This document shows positions 15,182 to 22,630 of a stretch of DNA of 28,075 nucleotides, piece after piece (positions within the stretch are counted from its first letter, which is position 1; each line of letters starts with the position of its first letter). The position numbers and the translations under genes were made by a program. The stretch is from an uncultured Porphyromonadaceae bacterium. Its GTDB lineage: Bacteria; Bacteroidota; Bacteroidia; Bacteroidales; Muribaculaceae. The stretch spans positions 1 through 28,075 of the forward strand of contig CABUIO010000027.1 of NCBI GenBank assembly GCA_902491625.1, in the 5' to 3' direction. The notes beneath the pieces were generated by a model. It was not told the DNA's origin. It saw only the letters and a list, made by a program, of their open reading frames with translations, and ran no database searches.

Positions 15182-17265
15182 GCTTTCGGAATTTGGAGTT
15201 TGAGATGCCATATGCTGCGCAGACGTCCGTAAATGTCGGCGTGCCATGCGCCGCGTGTGGCGAGGACGCCGCGCTGCGTGGCTCCGGGGCGTATGTTGAA
15301 CCGGAGAAGTCCCTGTGGCTCGCCGCGAAGATGCATCTCCGTGAGTGTCTGAGGCGCCGGATCGCCGTCAGGTATGGGTGACGCCTGACCGAACTGGAAG
15401 CGTGCGTCGATGTCGCTGCCGCCGAGACCGCACTCAAGCACGCGCCACATCGTCTGCGACTCCGGCATCCTGACCGCTCCGAGCCATCGGCAAAGCGGGG
15501 CTTCGGCGTCGTCGGGCTTCATCTCGCGCGAGAGGGAAAGGATGTCGACGAGGCCGTTTTCGTAAGGGTGCATGAGGAGACTTTCCGCGCCGGGAATCGG
15601 TCGTGCCTCGACACGTTCGCGCGTGGTGACGTCGCGGAGTCCTCCGGCACCGATCACCACGCAATGTCCCGCCACACTCTCCGGCAGCAGACGCAATTCG
15701 CTGAAACGGCGGCTGAAACAGATGGCGCGGCAGCCGCTTATTCCGGTAATTATCTTCTCGGCACGTGTGCCGGAGAAGCGTGTCAGCGACCCGTCGTCAA
15801 GCAGCATATAGACGCAATCGTCGGCCGAAGCCATGAAATCGGCCGAGCGCGGATAGTTGACGCAGATCGTGCGGCAGTTGGTGTGGCGTCCCGAAATGTC
15901 GTGGGCAAGTGCAGCCACGCCGCCGGATGTAGCCACATATATTATCTGCCTTGTGTAGGCACCCCCGCCCCAGATCTGAGGCTTCATGGCTATGACACCG
16001 CTCCAGTCGCCGGGCGTCGCTCCGGCTGTAAGGAAGGGATTGCCGCGCTGACATGTCAGCAGGGAGTCGGATGTGGCGATGTGCAGGAAACCGTCGTGGG
16101 CCATGATGCAGCATACTCCCGAATGAGGCATCTCCCCCGACGCTACGACCTCGGCGTCAAGGTTGAAGAGGATGTCGGGACGTGGTGAGAACACCCCTGC
16201 GGCTGTCCCCGGCGTCCAAGATTTCAGTACTCCGCAGGGAGAGGCGGCAAGCGCGGCGTCGAGCGAGGCTTCGGGACGCATGTTGAGCTGTGCGACAAGG
16301 CGCACGACATGTTCGATAGTCATGGCGGCCACGTTGGTCTGCGCGCTGTAGTCCACCGGATCGGTGTCTTCCGTAATCCACAGCTCGACAGAAGCAATGA
16401 CGCCGCTCCAGACTCCGGTGTCGATGGTCTCGGGGTCGAGCGAAATCCGGTAGCCGATGGCCGACATCGAAGATGGCGAGGTACCGGTGGCGGCGCCGTC
16501 GGAGCCGGTGACCGGAAGCATGGCGACTCTGCCGCCGCACTGCCACGGCATTTCCACTTTCTGCGGCTCGGAGACATGGAGCAGCGATCCGTCGGCGAGG
16601 CGGTAAGCGATCCTCACGATGACCGGCTGCAGCCAGAGTCCGCTCTCCGCAGCGCGACGCCTCAGCCGCTGCCATGCCTCGCCGAGAGCCGATCCGATGG
16701 CTTTGGCGGCGTCGGTGTCCACGCCGGTGCGGATGTCGCTCTGCGGAGTGCGGAATTTCACAGCCTCCACACTCTCGGTGAGCTGCTGTTCCTCGACGGG
16801 AGATGCCTTAACATCGGGAAACTGCGGTATTCCGCCCAGGAGGGTGTAGCTGCGTGCGAGAGGGTCGAAGATGATGTAGCCGAGGGTGTCGTTGTCGTAG
16901 CGGAGCACCACGAAACGTCCTGCCGCCGCGGCTTGGATGACAATGCCCTCCGCTTCGCCGAGGTTGACGTTGAGGGTTGTGTAGCTGTCGGTGAGGAGGT
17001 CGAGGAAACCGTCGACGATTATGGAGCCGTCATCTTCCTGACGGAGCATGTAGTAGCCGTCGCCCCGGTGGTCGGCGATAATCGGCAATCCTGCTATAGT
17101 GGCTGTCTTGGCCGGTGGCGCGGCATATTCGAGGAGGTTTTCGGCGCGGCTGCGCAGATTGTGGCAGATGACGGCGCCGTCGCCGGAAGCGGCGACAGGT
17201 GCCTGAGATGTGAAAAATTCACGCCCTTTCTGGCGTGGTGATATGTGGAGTGTGGAAAGTGTCAT
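15175..17265 (-). CDS. large beta-rich virion protein, candidate portal-proximal tail hub
   Basis: I do not recognise a named family. The start is set by the ATGA overlap with the portal stop at 17262-17265, giving 696 aa; the frame stays open upstream but only as a shadow of the portal gene. The N-terminus is MTLSTLHISPRQKGREFF. Many short strand-turn repeats follow, such as GYYMLRQEDDGSIIVDG, RFVVLRYDNDTLGYIIFDP, GFLHIATSDSLL and CVYMLLDDGSLTRF. These suggest beta-propeller or jelly-roll modules, with a middle domain around SGLWLQPVIVRIAYRLADG. No signal peptide or membrane helix is seen. A propeller-like protein beside the portal recalls the P22 gp10 hub of short-tailed phages, but that is inference from fold impression and position. 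Confidence 0.75.
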   Translation of the reverse strand: MTLSTLHISPRQKGREFFTSQAPVAASGDGAVICHNLRSRAENLLEYAAPPAKTATIAGLPIIADHRGDGYYMLRQEDDGSIIVDGFLDLLTDSYTTLNVNLGEAEGIVIQAAAAGRFVVLRYDNDTLGYIIFDPLARSYTLLGGIPQFPDVKASPVEEQQLTESVEAVKFRTPQSDIRTGVDTDAAKAIGSALGEAWQRLRRRAAESGLWLQPVIVRIAYRLADGSLLHVSEPQKVEMPWQCGGRVAMLPVTGSDGAATGTSPSSMSAIGYRISLDPETIDTGVWSGVIASVELWITEDTDPVDYSAQTNVAAMTIEHVVRLVAQLNMRPEASLDAALAASPCGVLKSWTPGTAAGVFSPRPDILFNLDAEVVASGEMPHSGVCCIMAHDGFLHIATSDSLLTCQRGNPFLTAGATPGDWSGVIAMKPQIWGGGAYTRQIIYVATSGGVAALAHDISGRHTNCRTICVNYPRSADFMASADDCVYMLLDDGSLTRFSGTRAEKIITGISGCRAICFSRRFSELRLLPESVAGHCVVIGAGGLRDVTTRERVEARPIPGAESLLMHPYENGLVDILSLSREMKPDDAEAPLCRWLGAVRMPESQTMWRVLECGLGGSDIDARFQFGQASPIPDGDPAPQTLTEMHLRGEPQGLLRFNIRPGATQRGVLATRGAWHADIYGRLRSIWHLKLQIPKAC

Positions 17266-18641
17266 GACCGGATTGTTGTTTGCACGAGCTTGTCGCGTGA
17301 TTGAAGAAATTCCTGAAAAGTGTTTAGGATGTCGAGCATGGAGATGAGGGCGTTCTCCATCTCGGCGCGAAGCACTCCTTCGCCGGCGTTGGCCGAGAGG
17401 CGCGAGCGGAACGAGGAGGTGGCGCCGGAGATCTCGTCGAAGAGCTGGAGCTGGGTGCGCAGGAGTTCGGTGGCGCCGGAGGAGTTGCCGGCGTTGCTGA
17501 CCTGATGCGGTATCAGGGTGCGCGAGGTGCGTTTGAAGGGGAGTATGCCCGAAGGGTTGCTCCAGATGCGGCGCACGTCCTTCCATGTGAATCCGTCGGG
17601 TAGCTGGTCGGCGGGGTAGAGGAGCACACCCTTGGCGGAGGCTGCGATGATCTGGTCGAGGGTGCTGACGAGGCGGTTGACAAGTTTCTGCTGGTCTACG
17701 ACATCCTCGACGGCGGAGTGCACTTCGCCGTCGATCATCGGGTAGAACCGCACGGCGAAAGGATGGCGCGGCGCCACGCAGCGGTCGAGTATGGCGCCGT
17801 CGGGTGTGAGCCATGTCCCTTCCCACGCCTGCGCGATGTCGTAAGTGATGGAAAGTGGCGGCTGACCCTGACGCTCGCGGCGTTTGTTGAGACGGCGCAG
17901 AGTGTCGAGACGCGAAGTCTCGGCCATGGTGTAGTCGGCGGTCAGGGGATCATGGATACGGAGAAGGTCCACGCAACGGCGGTGCCACACCTCGATGACG
18001 CGCACTGTGCCGGGGAGCGAGGCGGTGTTGAGGTCGTTGGCGGTCGCCTCGGAGAGCATCGGGAAAGGTGAGGCGCCGCTGTCGGCGTTGCGGTAGGCGT
18101 CGCGCAGCTCGACGGCACGCTCGGGAGAACGTCCGGAGTAGCGCATGAGGACGTCGTCGAGCGGCATGTCGCGCAGACAGCCGATAAGGGTGCAGTCAGA
18201 GGCGTCGGAACGCGAGAAACGCCGAAAGATGAATCTGTCGGGCGATATGTTGTCGACGTCGCCGCTTTCAGGGTCTACATACTGGATCGCGCAGCCGGAG
18301 ATCAGCAGCTCCTCAAGAGTGCGGGCGTCGCGTTCGCAGAGCGGACGCAATGTGGCGTTTCCCCCGGCATTGTCGCTCTCTGTCGTCGCGGGTGACAGAT
18401 GGCTGTAATGGCCGATGATGCTCTTGATCATGCGGCGTATGATATTGTTGGTTATGGGCGTGCGTCCCTCCTCGCGGGCACGTTGCGCTTCGGTGAGACG
18501 TCGGCCGTCGGGTGCTACGGTGGTGTCTCCCCACTGGCGGCCGTAGGCGAACGCCTTGAGACGTCGGCGAGTGGAGCGCAGCGGAGAGGCATCCTCCCAA
18601 CTGCGCCTCACGAGACGAAGAAGTTCTTTATCGTAGTTCAT
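17262..18641 (-). CDS. phage portal protein
   Basis: This 459-aa protein resembles the portal of P22-like and related short-tailed phages, the dodecameric ring through which DNA enters the capsid. The N-terminus has YGRQWGDTT (33-41) followed by RTPITNNIIRRMIKSIIG (60-77), typical of this portal class. The SPDRFIFRRFSRSD segment and the internal EVWHRRC strand follow. A long helix (about 310-350, VEDVVDQQKLVNRLVSTLDQ) resembles the portal stem helix, and the end is FDEISGATSSFRSRLS and a coiled coil. It is shorter than P22 portal (over 700 aa), lacking a long barrel. Six bp separate it from the upstream 193-aa gene, and it overlaps the next gene by ATGA. Confidence 0.82.
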   Translation of the reverse strand: MNYDKELLRLVRRSWEDASPLRSTRRRLKAFAYGRQWGDTTVAPDGRRLTEAQRAREEGRTPITNNIIRRMIKSIIGHYSHLSPATTESDNAGGNATLRPLCERDARTLEELLISGCAIQYVDPESGDVDNISPDRFIFRRFSRSDASDCTLIGCLRDMPLDDVLMRYSGRSPERAVELRDAYRNADSGASPFPMLSEATANDLNTASLPGTVRVIEVWHRRCVDLLRIHDPLTADYTMAETSRLDTLRRLNKRRERQGQPPLSITYDIAQAWEGTWLTPDGAILDRCVAPRHPFAVRFYPMIDGEVHSAVEDVVDQQKLVNRLVSTLDQIIAASAKGVLLYPADQLPDGFTWKDVRRIWSNPSGILPFKRTSRTLIPHQVSNAGNSSGATELLRTQLQLFDEISGATSSFRSRLSANAGEGVLRAEMENALISMLDILNTFQEFLQSRDKLVQTTIRS

Positions 18642-18647
18642 GGTGGA

Positions 18648-19229
18648 TCAGATATTTGTAGGGATAGTTGATAGAAGAGACTGATGGAGCGTGAAGGTGT
18701 CGCTCTCCTGGGGTGCGGCGACCATGAGTAGACTCCGGACGTGGCTGTGCAGCAATCCTTCCGGCGTTGTCGGTGTGTCCGAGGTGTCGGAGCGGTCGAG
18801 TCCGTAAAGACGCAGCGTGCGTCCGGCGAGGACTGCGACGGGACGTCGCGGTGTGGCGGCAAGTCTCGGACTGCTCTGACGCAGTGCCTCGGGGGAGTCG
18901 GGGGCGACGAAACGTCCCAGGGGTGCGGGCCAGTCGGTCAGCTGCACGGAGAGCAGACGCACACCGCGGTCGGGGAGGGTGAGTTGGATGCAGTTGTAGG
19001 ATGGACGGCTTATGGCGATGATCTCGGATGTGAGATCGCGCGAGGGGAGGAGCGACGGATCTTCCCGGACGAGCAGGCCGGCATACCATGAGCGGATGGA
19101 ATCGGTGATGAGGGCGTCGAGTGAGGTGCCGTCGTGGCGTGTCACGACACAGCCGCAATCGTCGGTGAGCAGCCCCAGCCGCCGTCGCCACAGCTCCTTC
19201 ATCTCGCGAAGGGTGTAAGATGTGAGCAT
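18648..19229 (-). CDS. hypothetical virion-cassette protein, candidate head-tail adaptor
   Basis: This 193-aa protein is not recognised by sequence. It starts MLTSYTLREMKELWRRRLGLL, has a helical first third containing IRSWYAGLLVREDPSLLPSRDL, then a beta-rich segment (SYNCIQLTLPDRGVRLLSVQL and PVAVLAGRTLRLYGL). Its position between the major capsid and portal genes, its length and its helical N-terminus are compatible with a P22 gp4-like connector. An overlapping frame starting at 19191 is Arg/His/Pro-rich and is a shadow. It ends 6 bp before the portal start. Confidence 0.7.
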   Translation of the reverse strand: MLTSYTLREMKELWRRRLGLLTDDCGCVVTRHDGTSLDALITDSIRSWYAGLLVREDPSLLPSRDLTSEIIAISRPSYNCIQLTLPDRGVRLLSVQLTDWPAPLGRFVAPDSPEALRQSSPRLAATPRRPVAVLAGRTLRLYGLDRSDTSDTPTTPEGLLHSHVRSLLMVAAPQESDTFTLHQSLLSTIPTNI

Positions 19230-19252
19230 AGTTTATAGGTGTGTTTGAAGCG

Positions 19253-19282
19253 GATTCCCGACCTCGTCGGAAGTCGGGAATC
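19253..19282 (-). other. 10-bp hairpin between capsid and adaptor genes
   Basis: GATTCCCGAC (19253-19262) and GTCGGGAATC (19273-19282) pair perfectly around a 10-nt loop. The hairpin lies 26 bp past the capsid-protein stop. It has no U tract on the minus strand, so it is more likely a partial terminator or an mRNA-stability element than a full stop. Confidence 0.65.
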
Positions 19283-19308
19283 CTGATGGATGGATGGCTT
19301 GATGGATG

Positions 19309-20556
19309 TTAGGCGCCGATCACGCGGGCGTGTGCCTCGGGGTAGCGCAGGGTGAGGCAGCTTGCCTCGGTGAGCACGAGCGCTTCGGTGTTGCGCTGGC
19401 CGCTGCCGCGGAGGTCGAGGCTCTCGGCGTTGAAGGGGATGAATACATGCTTCTGGATGTACTCGGGATCGATCACCATGCCGTTGCCGGGCATACCCAT
19501 CAGGTCGAACACATCGGAATAGACCACGTAGAGCTTGCCGAATTTCGACTGCAGCTCGCTGAAGTCGATGCCCCAGGCGGTCACCTGGTCGCGGGCGGTG
19601 ATGATGTGGGTGTGCTCGATCTTGTTGATGGCGGCGATGAGGTCGGATCCGGCGATGAGCACCTTGCGGCGCGAACCGGCATTGTCGGTGAAGGCGGCGC
19701 GCAACATGTCGACAAGGGCGTCGGAGCCGAAGTTCTTGAGATCGACGCGGATGTTCTTGTCGGTCTGATGCCAGATGCCGCCGGTAAGCATCACGTTCTC
19801 ACCCTTGATCTTGTCGTAGAACTTGGCCTTGCGGCCGAAAAGGAACTGCTTCTCCATGCCCAGGCGCATGTCGTAGATGGCGCTCTCCTGCTGGTCGTTG
19901 AAATCCCAGCCTATCTCCTTGTGGCTGAGCTTCATGACGATCGATTGCTCGATCTGCATCTTGAAGATCTGGCAGAAGTTGGTGCTCTTCACCGGCAGAG
20001 CGCTGAACTGCGGCGACTGCACGTCGAGCTGCGTGGCGGCGCGTCCCATGCGGATCAGGGTGTCGCTGTCGGAGAGGACGACGCTCTCGGGTAGGTAGAC
20101 GGTGAGGTTGCCGGTGTCGGATTTTGCGGCCACGTAGCCCACGGCGTCGGCGGGCACTCCCTCCGTCTCGTCGGGTGTCAGCGAGCCGGTGATGAAGGTG
20201 TCGGTCACCTCCAGACAGCCGGCCACCGCGGGCTTCACGACGTAGGCCTTGTAGCCGTCGGGAGCGTCATTGCCGTTGCTGACGCGTGTCAGTGTTGTGG
20301 AGCCGGGACGGCTGTCGACCGAGTAATAGTCCACGACCATGGAGTCCACCGCGCGCACATGGCCCATGCGGCTTATCTGGTCCAGAGGCGTCGCCATCGG
20401 ACGGATCTTTACTATCGCGGCGTCGATCGCTGAGGTCACGAGTCCCGGAGCCGCTTCCTCCGTCACGTCGGTCGTGAGGGGGATTGCGCTTACGCCTGTG
20501 ACGGCGCTTGACTCTTCTGCGTCTTTGTGGATGAGGTTGTTTGCGTAGTTTGCCAT
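19309..20556 (-). CDS. phage major capsid protein (SU10/DUF5309-like)
   Basis: This 415-aa product looks like an HK97-fold major capsid protein of the kind often found in Bacteroidetes phages. The N-terminal arm is polar (MANYANNLIHKDAEES). The core contains the E-loop-like region rich in short strands, then EKQFLFGRKAKF and the conserved-looking VLIAGSDLIAAINKI. The C-terminal part has a P-domain-like SKFGKLYVVYSDVFDLMG and ends VLTEASCLTLRYPEAHARVIG. No maturation protease or obvious cleavable delta domain is present nearby. It is the second gene of the cassette, and a hairpin after it may raise its mRNA level. The family name is from memory of sequence style, not a search. Confidence 0.8.
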   Translation of the reverse strand: MANYANNLIHKDAEESSAVTGVSAIPLTTDVTEEAAPGLVTSAIDAAIVKIRPMATPLDQISRMGHVRAVDSMVVDYYSVDSRPGSTTLTRVSNGNDAPDGYKAYVVKPAVAGCLEVTDTFITGSLTPDETEGVPADAVGYVAAKSDTGNLTVYLPESVVLSDSDTLIRMGRAATQLDVQSPQFSALPVKSTNFCQIFKMQIEQSIVMKLSHKEIGWDFNDQQESAIYDMRLGMEKQFLFGRKAKFYDKIKGENVMLTGGIWHQTDKNIRVDLKNFGSDALVDMLRAAFTDNAGSRRKVLIAGSDLIAAINKIEHTHIITARDQVTAWGIDFSELQSKFGKLYVVYSDVFDLMGMPGNGMVIDPEYIQKHVFIPFNAESLDLRGSGQRNTEALVLTEASCLTLRYPEAHARVIGA

Positions 20557-20705
20557 AAAACTTGATTTTTAAGGTGATGAATAATTGAAGGATCAGAAAG
20601 ATGAATAAGATATAGTCCATAGGCTTGGAGTGTGTTGGTTGAGTGAAGGATAGAGGGTCGGTCAAGTCCTTCTGTCGCGCCTTTCAAGCCGTCGGGATGC
20701 GGATG

Positions 20706-21074
20706 TCAGCCTCTGCGCTTGGGCCAGATGGAACGGCGTCCGGGATTGAAGATCGCCTTGGCCACTCCCGTGATCCCCTTGACGAGGAGTTCTCCGGCTA
20801 CGCTGCGCTGCGGTCGTGTCTGACAGTCGGTGTCGATACGCGCCTCGATGTTCTCGTTGCGGCCTCGCATGTAGGCCTTGTGGAGCATGTCGCTGAGCTG
20901 TTCGGGCGAGATGTTCACTCCCTTGGGAGCCTCCTGAGTCTCGTTGCTCGCTTCGTCGTCGGATTCGGTTGCTTTCTGCGAAATATTTTCGCTGGTTGCG
21001 TTAGCGGTTTCCGGGAACTCCTGCTCGGCGGCTTTGTCGTTGGCTTCGGAGAAAGTTTCAGTGTAATCAGTCAT
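20706..21074 (-). CDS. small acidic cassette protein, candidate scaffold
   Basis: The best start is the ATG at 21074 (MTDYTETFSEAND), giving 122 aa. An upstream ATG at 21155 in the same frame lies on the promoter itself. The first two thirds are Glu/Asp/Ala/Thr-rich and probably unstructured. The last third is basic, ending AKAIFNPGRRSIWPKRRG. An acidic disordered part with a basic end is common in phage scaffolding proteins, and its place directly before the major capsid gene fits, but no family is recognised. The gap of 149 bp to the capsid gene holds no other gene. Confidence 0.6.
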   Translation of the reverse strand: MTDYTETFSEANDKAAEQEFPETANATSENISQKATESDDEASNETQEAPKGVNISPEQLSDMLHKAYMRGRNENIEARIDTDCQTRPQRSVAGELLVKGITGVAKAIFNPGRRSIWPKRRG

Positions 21075-21152
21075 GGTGGAATAGATTTTTAAGATCAGTG
21101 GATTAGATTGGAATGTCGTGTCTGAAAGTCCTGCAGTATTTCGTTCACGGTG

Positions 21153-21183
21153 CAAAGTTAATGCAATTAATTCGTAATGTCAA
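21153..21183 (-). promoter_or_regulatory. Bacteroidetes-type promoter for the capsid cassette
   Basis: On the minus strand TTG (21181-21183) is followed after 20 bases by TAACTTTG (21153-21160). The -7 element is a full match to the host TAnnTTTG consensus. It gives a leader of about 70 nt to the ATG at 21074 and would drive the whole cassette from the host sigma factor. Confidence 0.78.
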
Positions 21184-21397
21184 GAAATTTCGCAATAAAT
21201 TTTTCGTAAAAATTTTCAATCGGTTGATATATAGGGCCTGTAAGACCGACCCAAAGGTTGCATTCGGCTCGCTTCAATAAAGCTTTATATATCACTCGTA
21301 ACGTTTTCTGGAGCTGCCGTTGGATATGCCTCGACAGGCCTTTCCGCTTCACACGCTGCTTCACACGCGCCGATGGGGCAAAATTCCCGGATTGGGA

Positions 21398-21429
21398 TTT
21401 GTGAATTCCGTAGGCAATTATTACCTTTG
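21398..21429 (+). promoter_or_regulatory. Bacteroidetes-type promoter for the Sel1 gene
   Basis: TTTG (21398-21401), a 20-base spacer and TACCTTTG (21422-21429) match the full Bacteroidetes consensus. Transcription would start around 21436, leaving a leader of under 20 nt before the ATG at 21454. Confidence 0.78.
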
Positions 21430-21453
21430 TCACAACGAAATCAGATCCATGCT

Positions 21454-22020
21454 ATGAAACTTATAGTCAGAATGATATTGGCGGCTATGCTTCTCTGTCT
21501 TCCTTTAGGCGCCGATGCGCAGGACATCATCACCGGACCCAAGAAACCGAAGAATCAGACCACCGCTCCGGCTAATAAACAATCTAATAAACAGCCGAAG
21601 AAACAGCAACCCAAACCAACTACATCCAAGCCGACAACCGAAGAACGGCTCACATCATCTCAGATGTTCACTTTAGGTGAAGCTGCATACGATAGAAAGG
21701 ATTATTCCGAGGCTGCGAAATGGTACCGCAAGGCTGCCGAGCAGGGAAATGCAGAGGCGCAATACAGACTCGGCTATATGTATCATTTATGTTATGGTTT
21801 CGCAACGGATTATTCAGAGGCTATGAAATGGTACCGCAAGGCTGCGGAGCAAGGATATGTCCGTGCGCAATGCAATCTCGGGTTAATGTATCATAATGGT
21901 AATGGTGTCGCGAAGGATCTGAATGAGGCGAAGCGCTGGTATCAGAAAGCAGCCGATCAAGGAGATGGGATAGGGAAATTGCTCCTTCAGGAACTCCTTC
22001 AGGAGCTGAATGGATTGTGA
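21454..22020 (+). CDS. secreted Sel1-repeat protein
   Basis: From the ATG at 21454 the protein has 188 aa. A clear signal peptide covers residues 1-23 (MKLIVRMILAAMLLCLPLGA then DAQ). A Lys/Gln/Pro-rich linker follows (about 28-63), then three Sel1-like TPR repeats around 68-98, 104-134 and 138-170, each carrying the AxKWYxKAAEQG-type motif. The protein should be periplasmic or surface-exposed. Sel1 repeats mediate protein-protein contacts; no partner is evident. A 27-codon upstream extension of the frame overlaps the promoter and is rejected. The C-terminus contains a 12-bp near-tandem duplication (CTCCTTCAGGA twice, 21982-22004). Confidence 0.88.
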   Translation: MKLIVRMILAAMLLCLPLGADAQDIITGPKKPKNQTTAPANKQSNKQPKKQQPKPTTSKPTTEERLTSSQMFTLGEAAYDRKDYSEAAKWYRKAAEQGNAEAQYRLGYMYHLCYGFATDYSEAMKWYRKAAEQGYVRAQCNLGLMYHNGNGVAKDLNEAKRWYQKAADQGDGIGKLLLQELLQELNGL

Positions 22021-22100
22021 AGCGAGAGTAAACTTTGTGCGGTTTTGACGACGCGACGTCTGGAGGGTAGAGTAGCGTATGTAGTATTGTCGTGGGACAT

Positions 22101-22114
22101 ACGACGAAAGGCCT
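22101..22114 (+). repeat. 14-bp direct repeat, left copy
   Basis: ACGACGAAAGGCCT here is repeated exactly at 22535-22548. The two copies bracket the long inverted repeat and the 20-bp palindrome. Confidence 0.8.
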
Positions 22115-22160
22115 CGAGAGGTATTCGGCATCATGGCGCTACAGCACCTGTCCTTGCGGA

Positions 22161-22393
22161 GCCGCGTCAGTGGCGATTGGATCATAGCCTATGGTGAGGC
22201 GTGCGTCAGCCGCCGAAACCATAGGAAAGCGTCAATATATATATGAAATGCGCTGCGTAGCTGCGCCACAGCGGCGTCGCAGATGTTTTACCGCTACGCG
22301 GTAATTTTGTTTGTGGATGTCGTTTTGTCCTACGGTATCGGCGGCTGACGCGTGCCTCACCGCAGGCTAAGCTCCCGCCACCGCTGACGCGGT
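22161..22393. repeat. long two-tier imperfect inverted repeat
   Basis: The inner arms 22186-22226 and 22328-22368 match in inverted orientation at 35 of 41 positions; most mismatches would still be G-U pairs in RNA. The outer arms 22161-22175 and 22376-22393 continue the symmetry (GCCGCGTCAG...TGGCG against its complement). The 101-bp centre contains a smaller hairpin (ACCGC-TAC-GCGGT). It could be a miniature inverted-repeat element or a structured RNA. Confidence 0.8.
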
Positions 22394-22494
22394 GTCACCA
22401 CGCCGTGCGCGGCGCAAGTGCGATCGCACGTCCACACGGCATACACGTGCCGTCAATCACCCTCCCAACATGTCCGCTCTGTGTTTCGGTTGGT

Positions 22495-22514
22495 GGGCGC
22501 AAAATTTTGCGCCC
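22495..22514. repeat. perfect 20-bp palindrome
   Basis: GGGCGCAAAATTTTGCGCCC is a perfect 10+10 palindrome in a non-coding region. It could be a dimeric protein binding site or part of a repeat family. Confidence 0.85.
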
Positions 22515-22534
22515 GACGCCGCGGCGATATTATG

Positions 22535-22548
22535 ACGACGAAAGGCCT
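22535..22548 (+). repeat. 14-bp direct repeat, right copy
   Basis: An exact second copy of the 14-mer found at 22101-22114, starting 434 bp after the start of the left copy. Confidence 0.8.
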
Positions 22549-22566
22549 GTAAGTGCGAAACGCGAT

Positions 22567-22597
22567 CAGGGGCACCCTCGCGGTGAGAGCGCCCCTG
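22567..22597 (-). terminator. possible hairpin terminator after sdhB
   Basis: CAGGGGC (22567-22573) and GCCCCTG (22591-22597) form a 7-bp GC stem, with CTC/GAG pairing inside. It lies 33 bp past the sdhB stop. No U tract follows on the minus strand, so termination may be weak or factor-dependent. Confidence 0.5.
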
Positions 22598-22630
22598 AAA
22601 AGGTTGTCTTGTAGTTCTAAATCTTCTGAA

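Larger units (their letters stand above)
21075..21453. other. divergent promoter region, cassette versus Sel1 gene
   Basis: This 379-bp gap holds the minus-strand cassette promoter at 21153-21183 and the plus-strand Sel1 promoter at 21398-21429. Between them I see AT-rich DNA and an 88-codon minus-strand open frame that I do not believe is a gene. No attachment-site duplicate of the far cassette end is visible. Confidence 0.6.
22021..22630. other. 610-bp non-coding region rich in inverted repeats
   Basis: No credible gene is seen on either strand. The region holds a 7-bp-stem hairpin (22076-22103), a long two-tier inverted repeat (22161-22393), GTGCGATCGCAC (22418-22429), a perfect 20-bp palindrome (22495-22514), a pair of 14-bp direct repeats and a hairpin just past the sdhB stop. 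Confidence 0.75.

Noticed and set aside
17266..17826. N-terminal extension of the 696-aa protein
   Set aside because: It is Arg/His/Pro-rich sequence in the shadow of the portal gene. The ATGA overlap at 17262-17265 gives a natural start.
21167..21433. Minus-strand 88-codon frame between the cassette and the Sel1 gene
   Set aside because: It spans both promoters, is very basic, and resembles no family I know. A real gene here would begin inside the Sel1 promoter.
13653..21453. Attachment-site pair flanking the capsid cassette
   Set aside because: I compared the 8-bp GT9 junction with the DNA before the Sel1 gene and found no convincing direct repeat.
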